Assembly (NCBI RefSeq): GCF_047663525.1
Contig: NC_092587.1
Location: forward strand, 33,037,001-33,101,000
Direction of reading: 5' to 3'
DNA length: 64,000 bases
Origin: Anas platyrhynchos
Taxonomy: Eukaryota > Chordata > Aves > Anseriformes > Anatidae
Below the pieces are notes generated by a model. The model was not told the origin of the DNA and made no database searches. It saw only the letters and a list, made by a program, of their open reading frames with translations. The translations under genes were made by a program, and so were the position numbers. Each line of letters opens with the position of its first letter. Position 1 is the first letter of the stretch. This document shows, piece by piece, positions 1 through 14,240 of this stretch.

Positions 1-2451
1 CCCGAAGTCCACCTTAACTTGGCTTGGCTTGGTGTTCTTGAAAACACCATTTGAAAAGCCAGTGCAGAGCTCTCACACATTCAAGTATTGCTCTTTCCAA
101 CGCAGTTGTTGTGTAGGGTGAATACAATCACAAGGAAATAAGGATGTAGGGACAAAGATGCCTTGAAGGTAGCATCACCAAATGACTTCTACCCACTATG
201 GAAGAGCAAGTCTTTCTGGAGTTTGGTGGAGAACCTGTGTCCTCTCTCTTTTTTAACTGTCACACATCTGCGTAGTAGATTCTGTGTGTGTGCAGGAGGC
301 CAGTGATTTCATAATAACCCCTTTGAAGATCTTCGCCTGACATTAAGCCTTACTTCCATAGCTTGTCTTTTGGTTGTGGAGGAGCAAAAATGTCTGTTTG
401 CCCTTGCTTTTGAGCATGGGGCATGGACAGAGCAAATGCTTAAAGAAACGAGAACTGAATGTTGTGGGTGAGCATGCTGATCTGCTCTACATTTGAGTAA
501 TGAAAAGGCTAATGTATGCATGCAGAGAATTTCTCCTGTGTCTTTGGTCCTCTTGTCAGAAGACTACTGCCTTGTGCTCTGTCTCCTTGTAATCCAGAGA
601 AACACCCAGGCCTTTGAACATTCTCAGAAACAAATGGTTTAAAAATAATTACAGAAAATTGTCCTTTCGATTCCTTTTTCCATTTATTTTTTTTTTTCCT
701 AGCCTCTTTATTAAATAGGCCTGATATCTTACTTGCCATGGTCTCAACTCTAAGAAATTTAGACGGAGTTGTAAAATGCTATTAAATTATTGGCAACACT
801 TTCAGGACTGAAACTGAAAGCTGGATGATATGAAGAGAAAGGATGTCAGTGGGACCAACCATTCACTCTCTGTTGTCCTGAAGTGTTGGGCACTGAAGTA
901 CAAAAATGTCACAGTGAGTTTTATGTTTTTTGCCGAAACCTATATCATCTGACGGATGAAAACTAAAGGAGCTGACTCCACAGTCCAGAGAAGGCAAACT
1001 GGGTGCCAATAATAAAATGTTAAAATTGCTAGAAACCTTCCTAGAATACTTTGCCTGTGACACATAAGGAGACATACGACAGTGTAGAATGGCTCTAGTG
1101 ACTTTTGCTTGAAATTACCTGCATGATACCTGTGACCTTTTCATCCTGGAGTAAAAAGTAGCTGTTCACAACCTCACTTATTCGCTTGAGATACTGTAGA
1201 TACATAGTCCAGTTTCTTGGAGGTCTGTTTCTGGATACAAATGAGGCATAAACTATGTGCTTTCCCTCAGGGTTAATTTTGTCTTTCCAGAGAAAATGAG
1301 TTACATATTTGCATAAGAAAGTATGCTTCAGACAAATGTATGTCTGCCAGGCTAGTGATTGTGATTAATGATAATGAATGAATGCATGCTAAAGGATAAA
1401 AGTCCCCTCCTGTTCTTTCTAAGCAAATCTTCTCCTCATTAGCAGTGATATGGAAGACACTCATGTATATGTGAGTAGACTTTGATACCATCTTGTTTAC
1501 CCTATACAAAGACTTGCTAATTCTCCAGCAAGGTAAAATGGATGGGATTTATCTCAGGTAACTTTAGGATCTGACTCAGTCACCTGGACTCCTACTATGG
1601 TAAATGCAGAAAGAAAAGAACTTCTGAGAAATTATTCACTTCATCCTAATGTGATGTAGCTTACAGAAGTACTTAGAAGTACACGTTCCTGTCCTTTAAC
1701 CACAAGAGAAGTCTAGATGCCTACATGGTTTGTTCATAATATACATCTAACCTTTGTCAAAGATGAATCTCACCTGCCCTGTCCGTGTGGTCATGCAAAT
1801 CTCATATTTGTTTGTGTTAAATCGCTAGGTACAGTCTCTGTGCTGTGTATGTGGTAGCTGCAGTAATTGGGACAGACAGGCACAAGCAGCAGGCAGCTGC
1901 TAAAGCAGATAGGGTCTTGGAAGAAATTGCAGCTTCTGGGAATATTTGGATAGAGCTCAATTATTTCAAAGGAGATTCCTTTCTCAGTTTAGGACTCTTT
2001 GGAGATTCAGGAGCATAATATGGAGTATTTGCAGGAACTTTCTGGCCAAGTGAAGTACGGCCAAGCTGAGGCGTAAGAACCTTCCTAAGCTTGGCTTGGA
2101 TCATGGTAACTCATTTTCATGTCACAAGCACTTTTTTGGGCTCCCTCTCATGGCCCTTCTCAATCCCACCTGGACTCTCAGTCCATCAAGGAGTGATGAG
2201 TGCCCTCCGCCCAGATGCCTGCCTTGGGACACAGGGTATGCAAAGAGGGTGACACAGGAGGGAGTGAAAGGATGGAGATAGGGCTCTGGTAAATCGTTTA
2301 AAATACACTGCCACTCTTCAGAGAGTAGTTTAGTGTGCTGTGTCCTTTCTTGGTTAGTCTGCTATTGTTCTATTTGTTTTATGAGTAATTATTTTTTGAA
2401 AATAATAAAGCTTTCCTACTAAGGATTGGTTTGAGTTAACAGTAACTCAGA

Positions 2452-2526
2452 ACATATATATATATATATACACATATATAGAACATATATATATATAGAG
2501 AGAGAGAGACAGAGAGAGAGAGAGAG
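2452..2526. repeat. Compound (TA)n/(GA)n microsatellite
   Basis: Two TA runs separated by short breaks lead directly into GA repeats with one CA interruption. Confidence 0.95.
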
Positions 2527-3136
2527 TGCATAAATGGAATTATAAAGTGCTTTATATTATTTTAATTCCTTCTGGATTTCTTTCACAAACACTTTTTGCG
2601 TCTTGAGGGATGTTCATACCAAACATGTGGCTTAGCTCCAAGTAGCTTTCTTCTTAAAAACCTTGTATTTTGGGGCAAAGCCAGACAGGATGACAGAATA
2701 TCTATTATTTTTATAGCTCATATGTTGAATTGACAACATGAAAAATGTTTTATCCTTCAGAGAAAATTAAACATTCTCGTCCAATTTAAAAAAGGGGTTT
2801 TCTGAAGGACTTGCTTCCTCTAGGCTCCCATATGCTTTTGGGATCCCCTTCCTGTTCTTTAGGAACTATTATCTGTTCTCTTGAAAGCTGCACTCATCAC
2901 TTAGGAACTCATTTTGTCATTTCAATTGTAAGTGGTTTACAAACTAAAAAAAACCTCTGTGGACATTTAGTGCATTAAAGGGATATGGAAGAGGTGTTTT
3001 TACAGTGGGATATTAAATATAATATAAAATATCCCTGGGCAAGATACTGCAGTTTAGTGGCTGACTATATAGTTCATTCAATATTGTATGAGGAGCAACA
3101 TTTTCCTTCAAGTAATGGGTGTTTATTATGTGTTGT

Positions 3137-3165
3137 GTTTTTTGTTTTGTTTTGTTTTGTTTTTA
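3137..3165. repeat. (TTTTG)n repeat
   Basis: About five TTTTG units in a T-rich context. Confidence 0.9.
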
Positions 3166-3913
3166 AATGCCCCTGGGAAGTCTAGAAAAAAATCAGAAGC
3201 ACATTGAATAAAACTATAATTGCATTCCCGGAAAAGAGAAAGCTTTCCGAAATAGCAGTGAAGTTTGTCTCACCCTCCTTCAGGCTAATGAATGATAATA
3301 TATTCAACTGGCAAAAGGTGTCTTTAGAAACATGATATCATCACAGATAAATCTTGTTGATTGATTCCCATGCAGTAAGCAAGACATTTGTGACATTCTC
3401 GTACAAACTAGTCTCTCCTTGAACTTCACATCCTCATCACATTTCTTTTGATTATTTCTTTCATTGCCAGAGGTCACTGGGCAGAGTTTATTCAATTTCC
3501 CTCTGAAGGGACTAACACGTTTTGCAAGATTGCTGCCATTCACCCCTCAGTCTTTTCTTCCCCATGCTGAACACCCCAACCCCCTATCCTCTACAATTCC
3601 TTCAGACTTTTTGCACTAAAGATACAGAAAATATCACTACAGGGACTTTTCATCCAAGGACTGACACATGACTATAAGCTGTCTGCCTAGTCTTAAGTGC
3701 TACCACATAACTTCTCACATTTCTCAAACTGGCTTAAAAACAGCCCATGGTTTTGTGTGTGACCAGTGCTGAAGCAAATAATCTGCCAAACCCATTTAGA
3801 GACTACAGGAACATGGTATCAAGACTACAGTTCGTGGTTAGGTCAAAACTGTGTGTGGCCCAAATGAAACAGTATTCCCCACAAGGGAATATTAGTGGTG
3901 GCTGTCCAGTCAT

Positions 3914-4048
3914 AGAATCATAGAATCATAGAATATCCTGAGTTGGAAGGGACCCTTAAGGATCATCAAGTCCAACTCTTGACACTGCACAGGTCTACCC
4001 AAAAGTTCAGACCATGTGACTAAGTACACAGTCCAGTCCCTGTGCTCC
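3914..4048 (-). mobile_element. CR1 LINE 3' end (avian type)
   Basis: Begins with three copies of CATAGAAT, followed by the typical reverse complement of the CR1 3' end: GAGTTGGAAGGGACC, then ATCATCAAGTCCAACTC, then a CACTGCACAGG segment. Similarity fades after about 4048. It is a 5'-truncated non-LTR retrotransposon copy with no coding capacity left. Confidence 0.9.
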
Positions 4049-7000
4049 CCACCTCATCAGGTGGTACCTGCATCTTAGGAAGGTGATTTCACTCTAGGTT
4101 CCTAACTGGGATGCTTCAACACCTTTCCTTGAGGAGGAAGCTGCCTCCCTCCCTAAGCTACACCAGAAGTATGGGGAGAACTGCCTCCTGCTCCAGGCAT
4201 GCAGCTGTGTCCCCAGAGCTCAGGGGGAGGTCTCATCCCCAGAGGCAATATTAGGCACTGTTGCAATGTGGAAGCATGGTCACCCATGAGGTGCTATGAG
4301 TTGAACTGTGGCCACAGAGCCCTGGAAAGTCTCACAAACCCAAAGCCATGGCCATCTGCCCTTCTCCAGGGGAGGAAATAGCATCCGCCAGGCACTTGAA
4401 GCATTTTCTCTGCTACCTCAGTAACATCAGGCACCTTTTCCTCCAGCCACCTGGAGAAAGTAGGAGAAAGCAAATGGATGAAAACAGGAAAAAAAGAACA
4501 GAGGAAAATTTATGTGGGGAGGAAGCTCCCTTCCTCATGCCCTCTCCTCTCAGCCCAGTTAGTCAATAAAGGCCTTGAAGGATGAATTTTACTTCTGTAT
4601 TTGTTCCAATACAAAGCTGGAGGAGTTATAGATACACTAAAGTCAACACAAGCAATTCCACTCTTCCTCAGGGACAATAACATTTACAGGTGGACAACTT
4701 AAAAAAAATACAAAGAGATGAGGCTTAAATGCTGAGTTAATGAAACCTGTAGCTTCTGTAAAGATAATTGGGCTATAGACAATAAACCAGGAAAACCTGT
4801 AAGAATTTGCAATCACAAACAAACAAAAAGTTTCTGATAAGTGGAGTATCAAAGAACAAGAGTCTGCTCTTATTAAAGTCTGTGTGACTTTTTTTTTTTT
4901 CTGATTTTGAAAACTGTCATTTTGAAAACACTTCAAGAAAGAAGTTAAAGTACATTCTGACATCAAAATTCTGCAAAATCAATATAAATTCACAAGACTT
5001 TTCAGTGTCACCAAATTTGTGTTTTTATTCAAGTGGTCTCATTGAATAGTAGCAGAAAAAAGAGTCCTAAAGTGCTTTAGTAGTTGAAATAATGTACATG
5101 GAAACTGTGGTCTATTAAAGTAGAGCACACAGTTAGATGTTCAGAAATGTACTGATGCTTTCAATCTCTCTCACTTTTTACTGAAGTGTGCAATATAGTA
5201 TTCAAAGAGCTATGGTCTAATTCTTTTGTTAAACTCCATTGATTTTAATAGGCTGTCACTGTTGTGCACAATTAGTAGAAATAATGTTCTAATGCAGGCA
5301 TTTACTTTTACAGACCACTTTTAGATGTCCTTGATAATGATTTGCCATGATTTTGCACCTTCTCAACCTACTCTGCAGACCTTATGGGCTTATTCCCAAG
5401 CCCCCTGGGCTTGTAACTGGAAGTTCTTTGAAATGGGCTTATATGGCAATTTGCAAAGTTTGCATTTCTCAGGATACTAAGTGCACAGGCTGTGACTTTA
5501 GGTGCCTATGGATACAACAGCAGGACAAATAGGCTTCGTGGGAGAAAGCCTACGTTTCTACATGGAACTTAGTGTCTGCTTTGACTTCTTGTTATGAGAC
5601 CTGACAGAACAGATGCAAGATCAGGAAAGCAAAGGACAAATAAACTTGATAGTCCAACAGAGTGAAAATTATTCAATAATGGCAAAGGGTCTGAGCTGTA
5701 TTTAAGATGTATGGGGTTTAAAGTTCTCTCTGACAGAATGTCAATTGTAGTATATTTATAACTTGAGAAAAAAAAAATATATATAATGTTTCAGTAGTTT
5801 AAAGAATGAGACATTGGGGAAAAATGCTTCTAGAACAGAGAAAAAAGGAAAAAAAGGAAAAAGAAAAGAAAAAGAAGAAAGAAAAAGCTTCTGACATGGT
5901 GACATGGACCAAAAGCTTTTCAAACCACAGTCACCTCACTTGCAGGAACTGATGGTATCAGTGCTCTATCATGAAAACATATTTGGAACTAGCACCAGGT
6001 TGTTTGATTTCTTTTCTCTATGTCTTACAAAATGCAGTGCTGTGTGAAGGTAAGAAAACAATTATAATTAATTTTCCTGATAAAGTTATTGAGCCCATGC
6101 TTTTCATTTGGCATCCATAGCTAACCTTTGCTGCTCTCAACAGCCAGGAGAAAAATAGCTATACAATAAATTGTATGGATAAGAATACAGAAACAGAGTT
6201 ATAGAATATACTTTGAATTAAAAATATAGAAAAATGGTTTGGGGGAAAATGAAATGAGAGATATTGAGAGATATTCTGAGCTTGTGTTATTTGGCAAATT
6301 TGAAACAGTAATCAAAGGCACATGTCACAATACTTCATTTAAACTTATTTTTTTTTTAAGTGAAATCTTTCACTTTCCAAGCTGAAATGATTTTTCTGTC
6401 CTTTGACTTCATCAAAACCACTACATTGTTTTAAATGAACAACACTGAAAGCACATTGATTTATTGTTTCTGGAAGAAAAAAAAGAAAAAGAAAAGCAAA
6501 CACATAACAACTGTTCAATTAGTAATAATTCAAACTCTTGATGTTGCAACATTTTCAAAAATTTCAGTGTTTAAGCTGGCCAGAAAACACCGCATTTTGT
6601 AGCTGCTAATGAATTAAAAAAAGTAAATCTGCTGTTTCCTTAGTTGCTAATGTTAGGTGGTAACATTGCATATTGCCGTGAAGAATAAAACAAGCTACAC
6701 TCAGAATTAAAAAGGGGAAAATACATGGAAATACATGGAAAAAAATCAGCATAAAGCCTGATAGTAATCAAGTGTGTGGTAGGAAAAACAGTTTCATTGA
6801 TTTTGAAGGTAACATAAATAAAGGAGTGACAAAAGTGGTACAAAACTAACATCAACAATCCTGTCTTTTTTGAGAGAAGAAAAACAACTTTGTGACCTAG
6901 GGTACAAAGGGGAATGCTCAGGATGTTCTCTGTAGCTGTCTCCATATTTGCTAGCCAAGGCCATCTTCTGCAGCCTTTGCAGGATTTTTGTAGCACTAGA

Positions 7001-7063
7001 AAAAGAACTAAAATAAAAAATATGAAAAAATAAAAATAATGAAAACTTTTCTTCAAAGATGCA
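4049..7063. other. Non-coding, no gene recognised
   Basis: A slightly GC-richer part (4100-4570) could be decayed repeat, but I cannot match it. The rest is AT-rich with A-rich tracts. The longest frames (107 and 138 codons, minus) are low-complexity Phe/Leu-rich and not protein-like. Confidence 0.65.
5841..5887. repeat. A/G-only tract
   Basis: Purine-only stretch of GAAA/GGAAAA-type units of about 47 bases. Confidence 0.85.
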
Positions 7064-7306
7064 GGTCAAGAGGCAATGGGCACAAACAAACACAGGAGGT
7101 TCCCTCTGAACTCAGTATCATTTCTGTACTGAGTGGGTTCCTGAGCACTGGCACAGTGGAGGTTGAAGAGTCTTCCTCCTTGGAGCTCTTCCAAAGCCAC
7201 CTGGACATGGCCCTGGGCATCCTGCTCTGAGTGTCCCACCTCAGGCAGGGGTTGGAGCAGGTAGGCAGAGGGCTCTGCCAGCCTCAGCCATTCTGGGATT
7301 CTCTGG
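7064..7306 (+). mobile_element. CR1 LINE 3' fragment
   Basis: Matches the 3' part of avian CR1 in sense orientation: AGAGGCAATGGGCACAAAC, then ACACAGGAGGTTCCCTCTGAA, GAGCACTGGCACAG, CACCTGGACATGGCCCTGGG, and a degenerate tail CAGCCATTCTGGGATTCT. Short frames on either strand here are shadows of this decayed element. Confidence 0.88.
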
Positions 7307-7660
7307 TCTCTTGACAATAAATTCTTGTCTTGTCCCATCCTTTCATGTGGTGTGAAGGGACTTGAAGCTGGAAGTGGTTTCCCTATTACAGCCTAGAGCT
7401 GATAGTGTCCCCACTGCATGCCACCTCTGCATATTACGCTGCACAGGTATCAGAGAGCAGTGGTGTTAGGAGTGTTGTCTTCTGAAATCTTACATGCTGT
7501 CTACGTGAGTAGACTTCACTGCTGTTGGGCTTTCTTGCTTTCTACTTATTTCTGTGACATAGTAGCATAGGTGGTCTGTATGATGACTGTATGGGTGTGC
7601 TCTGTACCTGTGGGAAATCAGAAAAGTTAATGCAGCTAGGTCTTTTATGAAACCTATGGG

Positions 7661-7682
7661 ATATACATATATATATATATTA
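7661..7682. repeat. (AT)n microsatellite
   Basis: Short AT dinucleotide run leading into TTATTA-rich sequence. Confidence 0.9.
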
Positions 7683-7788
7683 TTTTATTATCATTATTAT
7701 AATGGTTTACAAGGTAAAATTAGATTAGATAATTCTCAGAGAAGAAAAATTTCCCTGTCATGATGGGAGTCACGATATTTCTCTCCTA

Positions 7789-7854
7789 AAAATATAAGAC
7801 ACCTAACCTAGGCAGTATAAGACAAAATATAAGACACCTAGACAATATAAGAAC
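7789..7854. repeat. Imperfect tandem duplication, about 37-bp unit
   Basis: AATATAAGACACCTA occurs twice, each copy followed by a CTAGGCAGTATAAGA or GACAATATAAGA type end. Confidence 0.7.
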
Positions 7855-9598
7855 AGATAAGATATTTTGATGGGATTTTTCTCACACAACGCTGGGCAGG
7901 TTGACAAAGAAGGAAATGAAGAAACAGTGTTCCTATATACTTTCTTCAGTGTTGGAAGTTGGAGTTACTGGAAGAAAAGCTGCTCTATGAAGTTTTTGAT
8001 CAATATCTAAAAATTTGTTTGACATGTAATTAAATCTGAAAATGCAAGTAGAAAATTCAGAAAAGAGTAGGACTGATCCAGTTTAAAGAACAGATTTGAC
8101 AATATTATATAACACAAGGTACAAGAATAGCACTTTGATTCAATTCTATAGTACAAGAACAAGGAAACTTATTGTGAAAATGAAAAAAAAGCCTTTTTAA
8201 AACTGATAAGATAAAACTTGTTACACATCACACTGTTGACCTGTACTCCTCATGATCCCTATCATGGGCAGCTTTTGGCTGGACTAACCATAGCTTTCTG
8301 GAACACTGAGCTAGATGATGGTAAAATGCTGAAATAAAATCAGCACTTAAATACGTAGATACTAGTGATTATTAAATCAAACATTCCCATGTTTTACAAT
8401 CTCCTTATTAACAAAGGTAAATGGATTTTGCCTTCAATGAAAAATAAAATAAATCAGTAAAAGACACTGCCCTTTGACGGAGCTAGTCCTTGTTTGTGTG
8501 AAAAGCTTACAAAAATAGTTATTTTTCCGTTCTGCTCTAATTTCAAGCCTGTTGCTTAAATTACATGTCTAAACAATAGGAAAAGACAACTCAAAAAAAC
8601 ATCCTCCCTGGTATTTTAGATGACAATAATAAACTCCTACAATAGCAATGTAAATTTTTCTATTATTTTCTTTTCTGTGTAGGAGACATATTATGCTATA
8701 CTTTTTTTTCACATTTCTAGACTTCTACATGCCTTTTTTTTGTTTGTTTGTTTATTCAGGGTTTTTATCTAGTATGCAAAGGATATTGTATACAATTAAA
8801 TATAGATATATATACTTGACAGCTGAGAAAGCAGAAAATGATAAATCTCCAACTACTTTGGCTTTTCCATGGTTAAAGGAGTCTATAAAAGAGAGGTGAA
8901 TCTACAACATTGTTCATTTCCACTAATTTATGTTCTGTACTTGTTGTGTCTCACTGCCATTCCCTATGTTTATCTGAAGTGTCTGAACAAGACACATTGG
9001 AGACCATCTGCCATCGATTTTATTTTCATTGTACTGCACTAATAGCAAAGTTGTTTATCTTTCAGGGCCTTATTCAATAATAATAAAAAAAAAAACAACA
9101 AGTCTAGCTGTGACTGCATGTGGGGTGGCTGTCTGCTGCTGAAAACAGCTCACAGAAATAGCTTGCCTTTCCATCTAGTACAATGAAGTTAAAATCTGTG
9201 TCCAGACAACTTGTGAGCCATATGTAGTACCTGTATGTTTATTGACTGAATGTAGAATGTAAAGATAAATGGCTATTCTGCCACTGGTGCTCAATGGGAT
9301 GAATATGAGGCACAGGGTCGTGGCTGGGCTCCATGACTGGTGCTCTGCACTGCTTGTGTGAATACCACTGGATGTGCAGGGAAAAGCAGAGGGCCACCTC
9401 CAGTTCAGCTGCTCCTGCCCAATATCCAGGTTTGGAGATGGACAGAAACACTCCATTACGTCTTCAGATGGAAAAGTCTTCTCCTTCTCTTCTCTCAAGC
9501 TCCCTGCCTCAGGGAATAGAACAACTGCTAGTTTGGAAAATATTGTTTGGAAATTTGTCTGGTTTGCATTGCTGTTTGTAAACACTTAAAGAAAGCTT

Positions 9599-9635
<37 letters not shown>

Positions 9636-9637
9636 TA
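9599..9637. repeat. (ACAT)n/(AT)n microsatellite
   Basis: Three ACAT units pass into about 12 AT units. Confidence 0.95.
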
Positions 9638-12600
9638 ATCTTCCTTTATTGGTGGAATTCTTTAATTAACAGAGAGGGGTTGATTTTTTTTATCTATTTC
9701 CATATTTTTCTGTGTTCAATGCAACCATTTATAGTTTGTTCTATATATACTGTTTTGTAATATGTGACTACATATTTTGTTTAATTCTATCTATTCTCAA
9801 AAGGAAGTCAGTTCACAATTACTCATTTAATGCTTAATTTTCAAATGGTTGCACAAAGAATTTTCTTGGTAGAAAGAGTACTTACAGAGCACTGGGCAGC
9901 ATTAAATAGATCAGAAAGCAGCTGCTTCCAAAGACATTTTTGTTCACCTTGCGTTTCCAGTAAGCCAGATGCAAAATATCCTTTGCAAAAATCTCTTTTG
10001 GTAACAGAAGACCATCATACCATTATTCTCACCTCCTCTGGCCTCTTGATAGACCCTCTCATCTGTGTGGACAGGCAGCGATCACCAGGCAGAAGGGCCA
10101 ATAAATTTGGTAGCTTTATCAGCAGGAAGAATAGGATGCCGAAGGTGATGCTTGTCTGTGGGATTAACACATCTTTGCTAGGAGAATAATGTTCTTGTGA
10201 TGAGCAGCTCCAGGTCATGGACACACCAGGGTGATCTCTCTGGCCATGCCCAGGGACCAGCTGGGACTGCAACGCCTGGTGCCCTAGGACACCCAGTCGC
10301 ACTGATGTCTAGGATCAGCTCTGGCTCAGAGGGTGTTTGCACCACAGGGCACCACAGACTGTCTGCCTTTGTGTTCCCTGAACAAAGCATCATTGATTTC
10401 AGGTACTTTTACTGAAATAGAGTGAAAAATCTGACTTCAGTAGCCTGTTGACCTCCTTTCTTAAAGTGCTCAGCTGGTAAAATAATAAACAGATTTAAGT
10501 GGTAGGGTACTGAATTCTAACAGAAAAGTGAAATACCCTGGAATTCACCAATATCAATATTATTTTGAAAAATACTTATTTACCTATTTTGATTATTTCA
10601 CTTTCTTATTTATACACTGATGTGCAGTACTTGGAGGCACTCCTGCATGATTGAAAAACTATGGTCAGCAGAGTTCAGTGAGCTAAGCCTCAATTCTGAA
10701 CTAGTCATCCGTGTGTTTATTGTTTCTACTGTAAAGCCCATGTGTTAGATTTTAGATTGTTTAATCAGAGGCATGACTAATTGCAGGCAATGAGGTAAAA
10801 CACAGCAAGTGCAACACCACTATTTTTTCATATTAATCTGTGTGAATGCACTTGTCTTCAAAGCCTCAGTGAATGTGGGTAGCACACACATTTTGAAAAA
10901 AAATAAAAGTAAACAAAGTAAATATGTAAAGAAAACCAGTAAAGGAATAAAGAAGACACACTGGCTACTCCAGTAATGTCTTTGTGGTAACATGACCTGT
11001 CTGTGCCATACCACACTCCCAGCAGTGGCCCATACTGGTGTGAAGCACCACTTGGAGCACTGCCCTGTGGGAAAAGCCACCTGAGAAGTGTACAGACTAG
11101 TCATCTTGCTCACTCTGCACACAGGGAGCTGGGGAGAGAGGTTTGCCAGAGGGACTTAATATTTTCCAGAGGAAGAAATGGTGCAGACCACACTAAAGGT
11201 GATTCATATTTGCACCTCTTGTGACCTTTCAGTAAGGCCCACTGCACACAGGCTTGACCTTTCCATGGTCCAGCTGCTGCAGAGTTTGCAAAGAACATGT
11301 TTAACTCTGCTATTTGCAACAGGAGCTGTGTATTTGTAATGCAGGGTAAGGTCTTGCACGAAGACCAGAGGGCCAGCCACCCGGTGTTCTGGACCAAGAT
11401 TGCCTTAATTTGGTTTTACAGCTGTGTTCCTTAAAGTAACACAATTATTTTTAAAAAATAATCCTGGGTTGAACTGTATAGGCATGCAAACATCTCAGAT
11501 GAGTAACATTTAGTGTACTATTTGCATTAAATAGGAATACCAATAAAGTTTAATTATTAATATAGCTTATTATTACAATAGAAATATTGTGTAATATATA
11601 TTACTAACTAATGCCTACAAATTGTTTGGAGTAAGTATTGTTTGTGCATAATAGTGATGCTGTAGTATCTCAGGGGAGCCTTTCACATCAGGCTTATTCC
11701 TTGTGTCCATCTCCATCCCAACTGTCCCCAGCATGACCCCAAGCCCTCCTGATATATTTTCTGCTGTTGCAGGGATTAGTGAGGACCTTATTCTCTTTTG
11801 CTTTCCTCTTTTGCTATGTTTTTGTTGTGACTTTTAGAAACCTGGTGTGTGGCAACCTTGCTGGTAGTTGTGCTGTGCTCACAGGTCTCCTGTTGATGTT
11901 GTTGATGACTCAGGTTTCCCTTTAGTCACCCAAAGAGAAGACTGGGGCTGGAGAAGTGAGCTGAGCTTTGGCTGGGTGCTGGGTTAGTGTGCACTTCAAC
12001 CCCTTGTGTTGCAAGAAGAATCTAGCAGAGATCCATGCTACCCATATAGCTACAAATGTGTCTTATTCAATGGTGAAGCCAGGATCAGTTGCCAAAACAA
12101 CTGGAAGCCTAGGTAAGTCCTGACTCATTCTATTCAGTACTACTAACAAGAACCACACAAATAATACACTGATGGATGTGCAGATTTGTACATACATAAT
12201 ACCACTTGGGAGAAAATTTTCATAGGTGACTTTTTAGTGGTGTAAAAAATGATCTGAATGTTCTTGTTTTCTCAAAAATACATCTGAAGCTCTAAACTAC
12301 CACAACTGTTTTTGTGACTTTCCTTGTGTAAGTAGCTATAATATAAAGGATCAACACCTTTTCATATACTATGAAACTTTTTCTATATAATACTAGTCTG
12401 AATTCGTGTTATTGATGATAGCAGCAGTAAGAGAAGGAATTAGGCTGATGGAGACCCTACTTTTGGGAGACATTTTTTTGAACTACTGCTTGCTCTGAAT
12501 TTTCCATTGGCATTCCTGTAAGAAGTTGGTTATGCTTATTTCTGCTGTCTTTATCTTAGAGTAACAGAATATGCCTCTGGACCTGATTCTTTGTTTGCAT

Positions 12601-13776
12601 TGCATCACTAAGAGGTGGCATAGCTCTGAAAGGCCAATGTAAAGGGATAAATTACCCAAGCAACTGATTGCTTAGAATAATTAGTTTTAGGGGGAAGAAA
12701 AAAAAAAAAAAAGAAAAAGAAATAAAAGAGCTTATATTACATGTGCTAATTATAACAGATCACTGAATATAAAAGTCAATTTAATGTTTTAGTATGGAAT
12801 CTGTCATGCCTAACTCTAGCTGTCAAAACTAAATTAGGGACACACAGGGGATCTAGACTAACAAAGATAGTCATTTAGCTTCTTTCATAAAAGTGGAGAG
12901 AAAAAAGATACCTTCACAGAGCAAGTTTTTCAAAAATATTTATATACATATTTTAGATGTACTTCACTAGTTATGGAAAAACCCACCTGATTAGCCTAGA
13001 CTAAATGATCAACATATTTAAATTAGATGTAATAAATCAGCACTCAGTGCTATAGCAAAACAGATCAAGTGGCAAGAGAATGGCAAGTTAGAAACAGCCA
13101 TTGCTAGCAGTAATGACATTTGAATTTCTGAGGTAATACTAATATTCAATAATCAGGGAATCAGCCATGAGGGATCAGGACAAGTGTGTCATTAATTTAC
13201 CTGTTTTCAATCTGTCTTCCTGCATCCATATTTGTATCATGGTTCATAACCGCAAAGTCATAATGTGTCTTCTGTCCCTCTGCATAGATATTATTCTTTC
13301 ATTTTCTTGTCTGGTCAATAGGATACACTAGACACAAGGCTAAGCTGTGTGGAAATTAGTTTATTTGAATCTGTCTATGGTGTCTAAATTGACAGAGTTA
13401 CGCCAGAAACATGCTTAATGTGAAAAGGGGGAATCGATTCAAATGAAAAGCCAAAGTCTCATCTTGAGAATTGAGGAATGAGCCAATTAGCTGTGACTGG
13501 AGGAAACACAAAAGTGCTCATGTGTAACCTCAGAAGACTTTCAAATATCTTCTGTTTTCCTGCATTTTATTTTAACTCTGAATATGAGGTTGCCACAAAT
13601 GGGGCATGGTAATCAAAGCGTATTACTGACCATGACTCAACAGCAGAGGTTTCTAGCTGCAATGAAATCAGAGATGCTTGTTTAAAAACCTTCTCCCAAC
13701 ATAAAATCTAGTACTGTATAGATAAAATATTCATTTTATGGTTTCAGAATGTAATGGCTTGATTGACTGAATGTTT

Positions 13777-14240
13777 AGAATAGAACAGAATAGTTCACTT
13801 GTAAGGAACATACAAAGATCATCTAGTCCAACTGCCTGACCTCTCAGATCTCAGAAAAGTTAAAGCATATTAATGACGGCATTGCCCAAATGCCTCTTGA
13901 AAACTGAAAGGCATGAGCTTAACCACCTGTACAGGAAGCCTGTTCCAGTGTTTGACCACCTTCACAGCAAAGAAATTTTTTGTGTTACCCAGCCCGAACC
14001 TTCCTTAGTACACCTTTGTGCTGTTCCTGTGCATCCCTTCATTGGTTTCCAGGGAGCAGACAGGCAGGTCCTTCTGTGCCTCCCCTCCTCAGAAAGCTGT
14101 AGGGAGCAATGAGGTTGCTTCTCAGCCTCCTTCTCTCCAGACCAGATGACCCAAGTGTCCTCTGCCTTTCCTCATAGGACATGCCTTCCAGCCTTATCAT
14201 GAACTTTGTTGTCTTCCTCCGGACACTTTCTGGATGCTTT
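13777..14240 (-). mobile_element. CR1 LINE fragment, about 460 bp
   Basis: Starts with AGAATAGAACAGAATAG (an ATTCT-type tail read in reverse), then ACAAAGATCATCTAGTCCAAC, GCCTGTTCCAGTGTTTGACCACC, CAGCCTCCTTCTCTCCAG and CTCCGGACACTTTCTGGATG. These are successive landmarks of the reversed CR1 3' region. Moderately diverged. Confidence 0.88.

Larger units (their letters stand above)
1..3913. other. Non-coding, no gene recognised
   Basis: AT-rich sequence with only short unsupported frames (under 80 codons). Apart from the microsatellites listed, nothing is recognisable. It lies far downstream of AMIGO2. Confidence 0.7.
7307..13776. other. Non-coding, no gene recognised
   Basis: Only simple repeats. 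Overlapping frames on both strands at 9175-9589 and 9830-10415 have no recognisable domain. No RNA gene seen. Confidence 0.65.

Noticed and set aside
6640..7093. Overlapping 138- and 99-codon minus-strand frames
   Set aside because: Phe/Leu/Ser-rich translation of A-rich DNA that runs into a CR1 fragment; no protein features.
7066..7338. 90-codon minus frame and 63-codon plus frame
   Set aside because: Both are readings of a decayed CR1 3' end.
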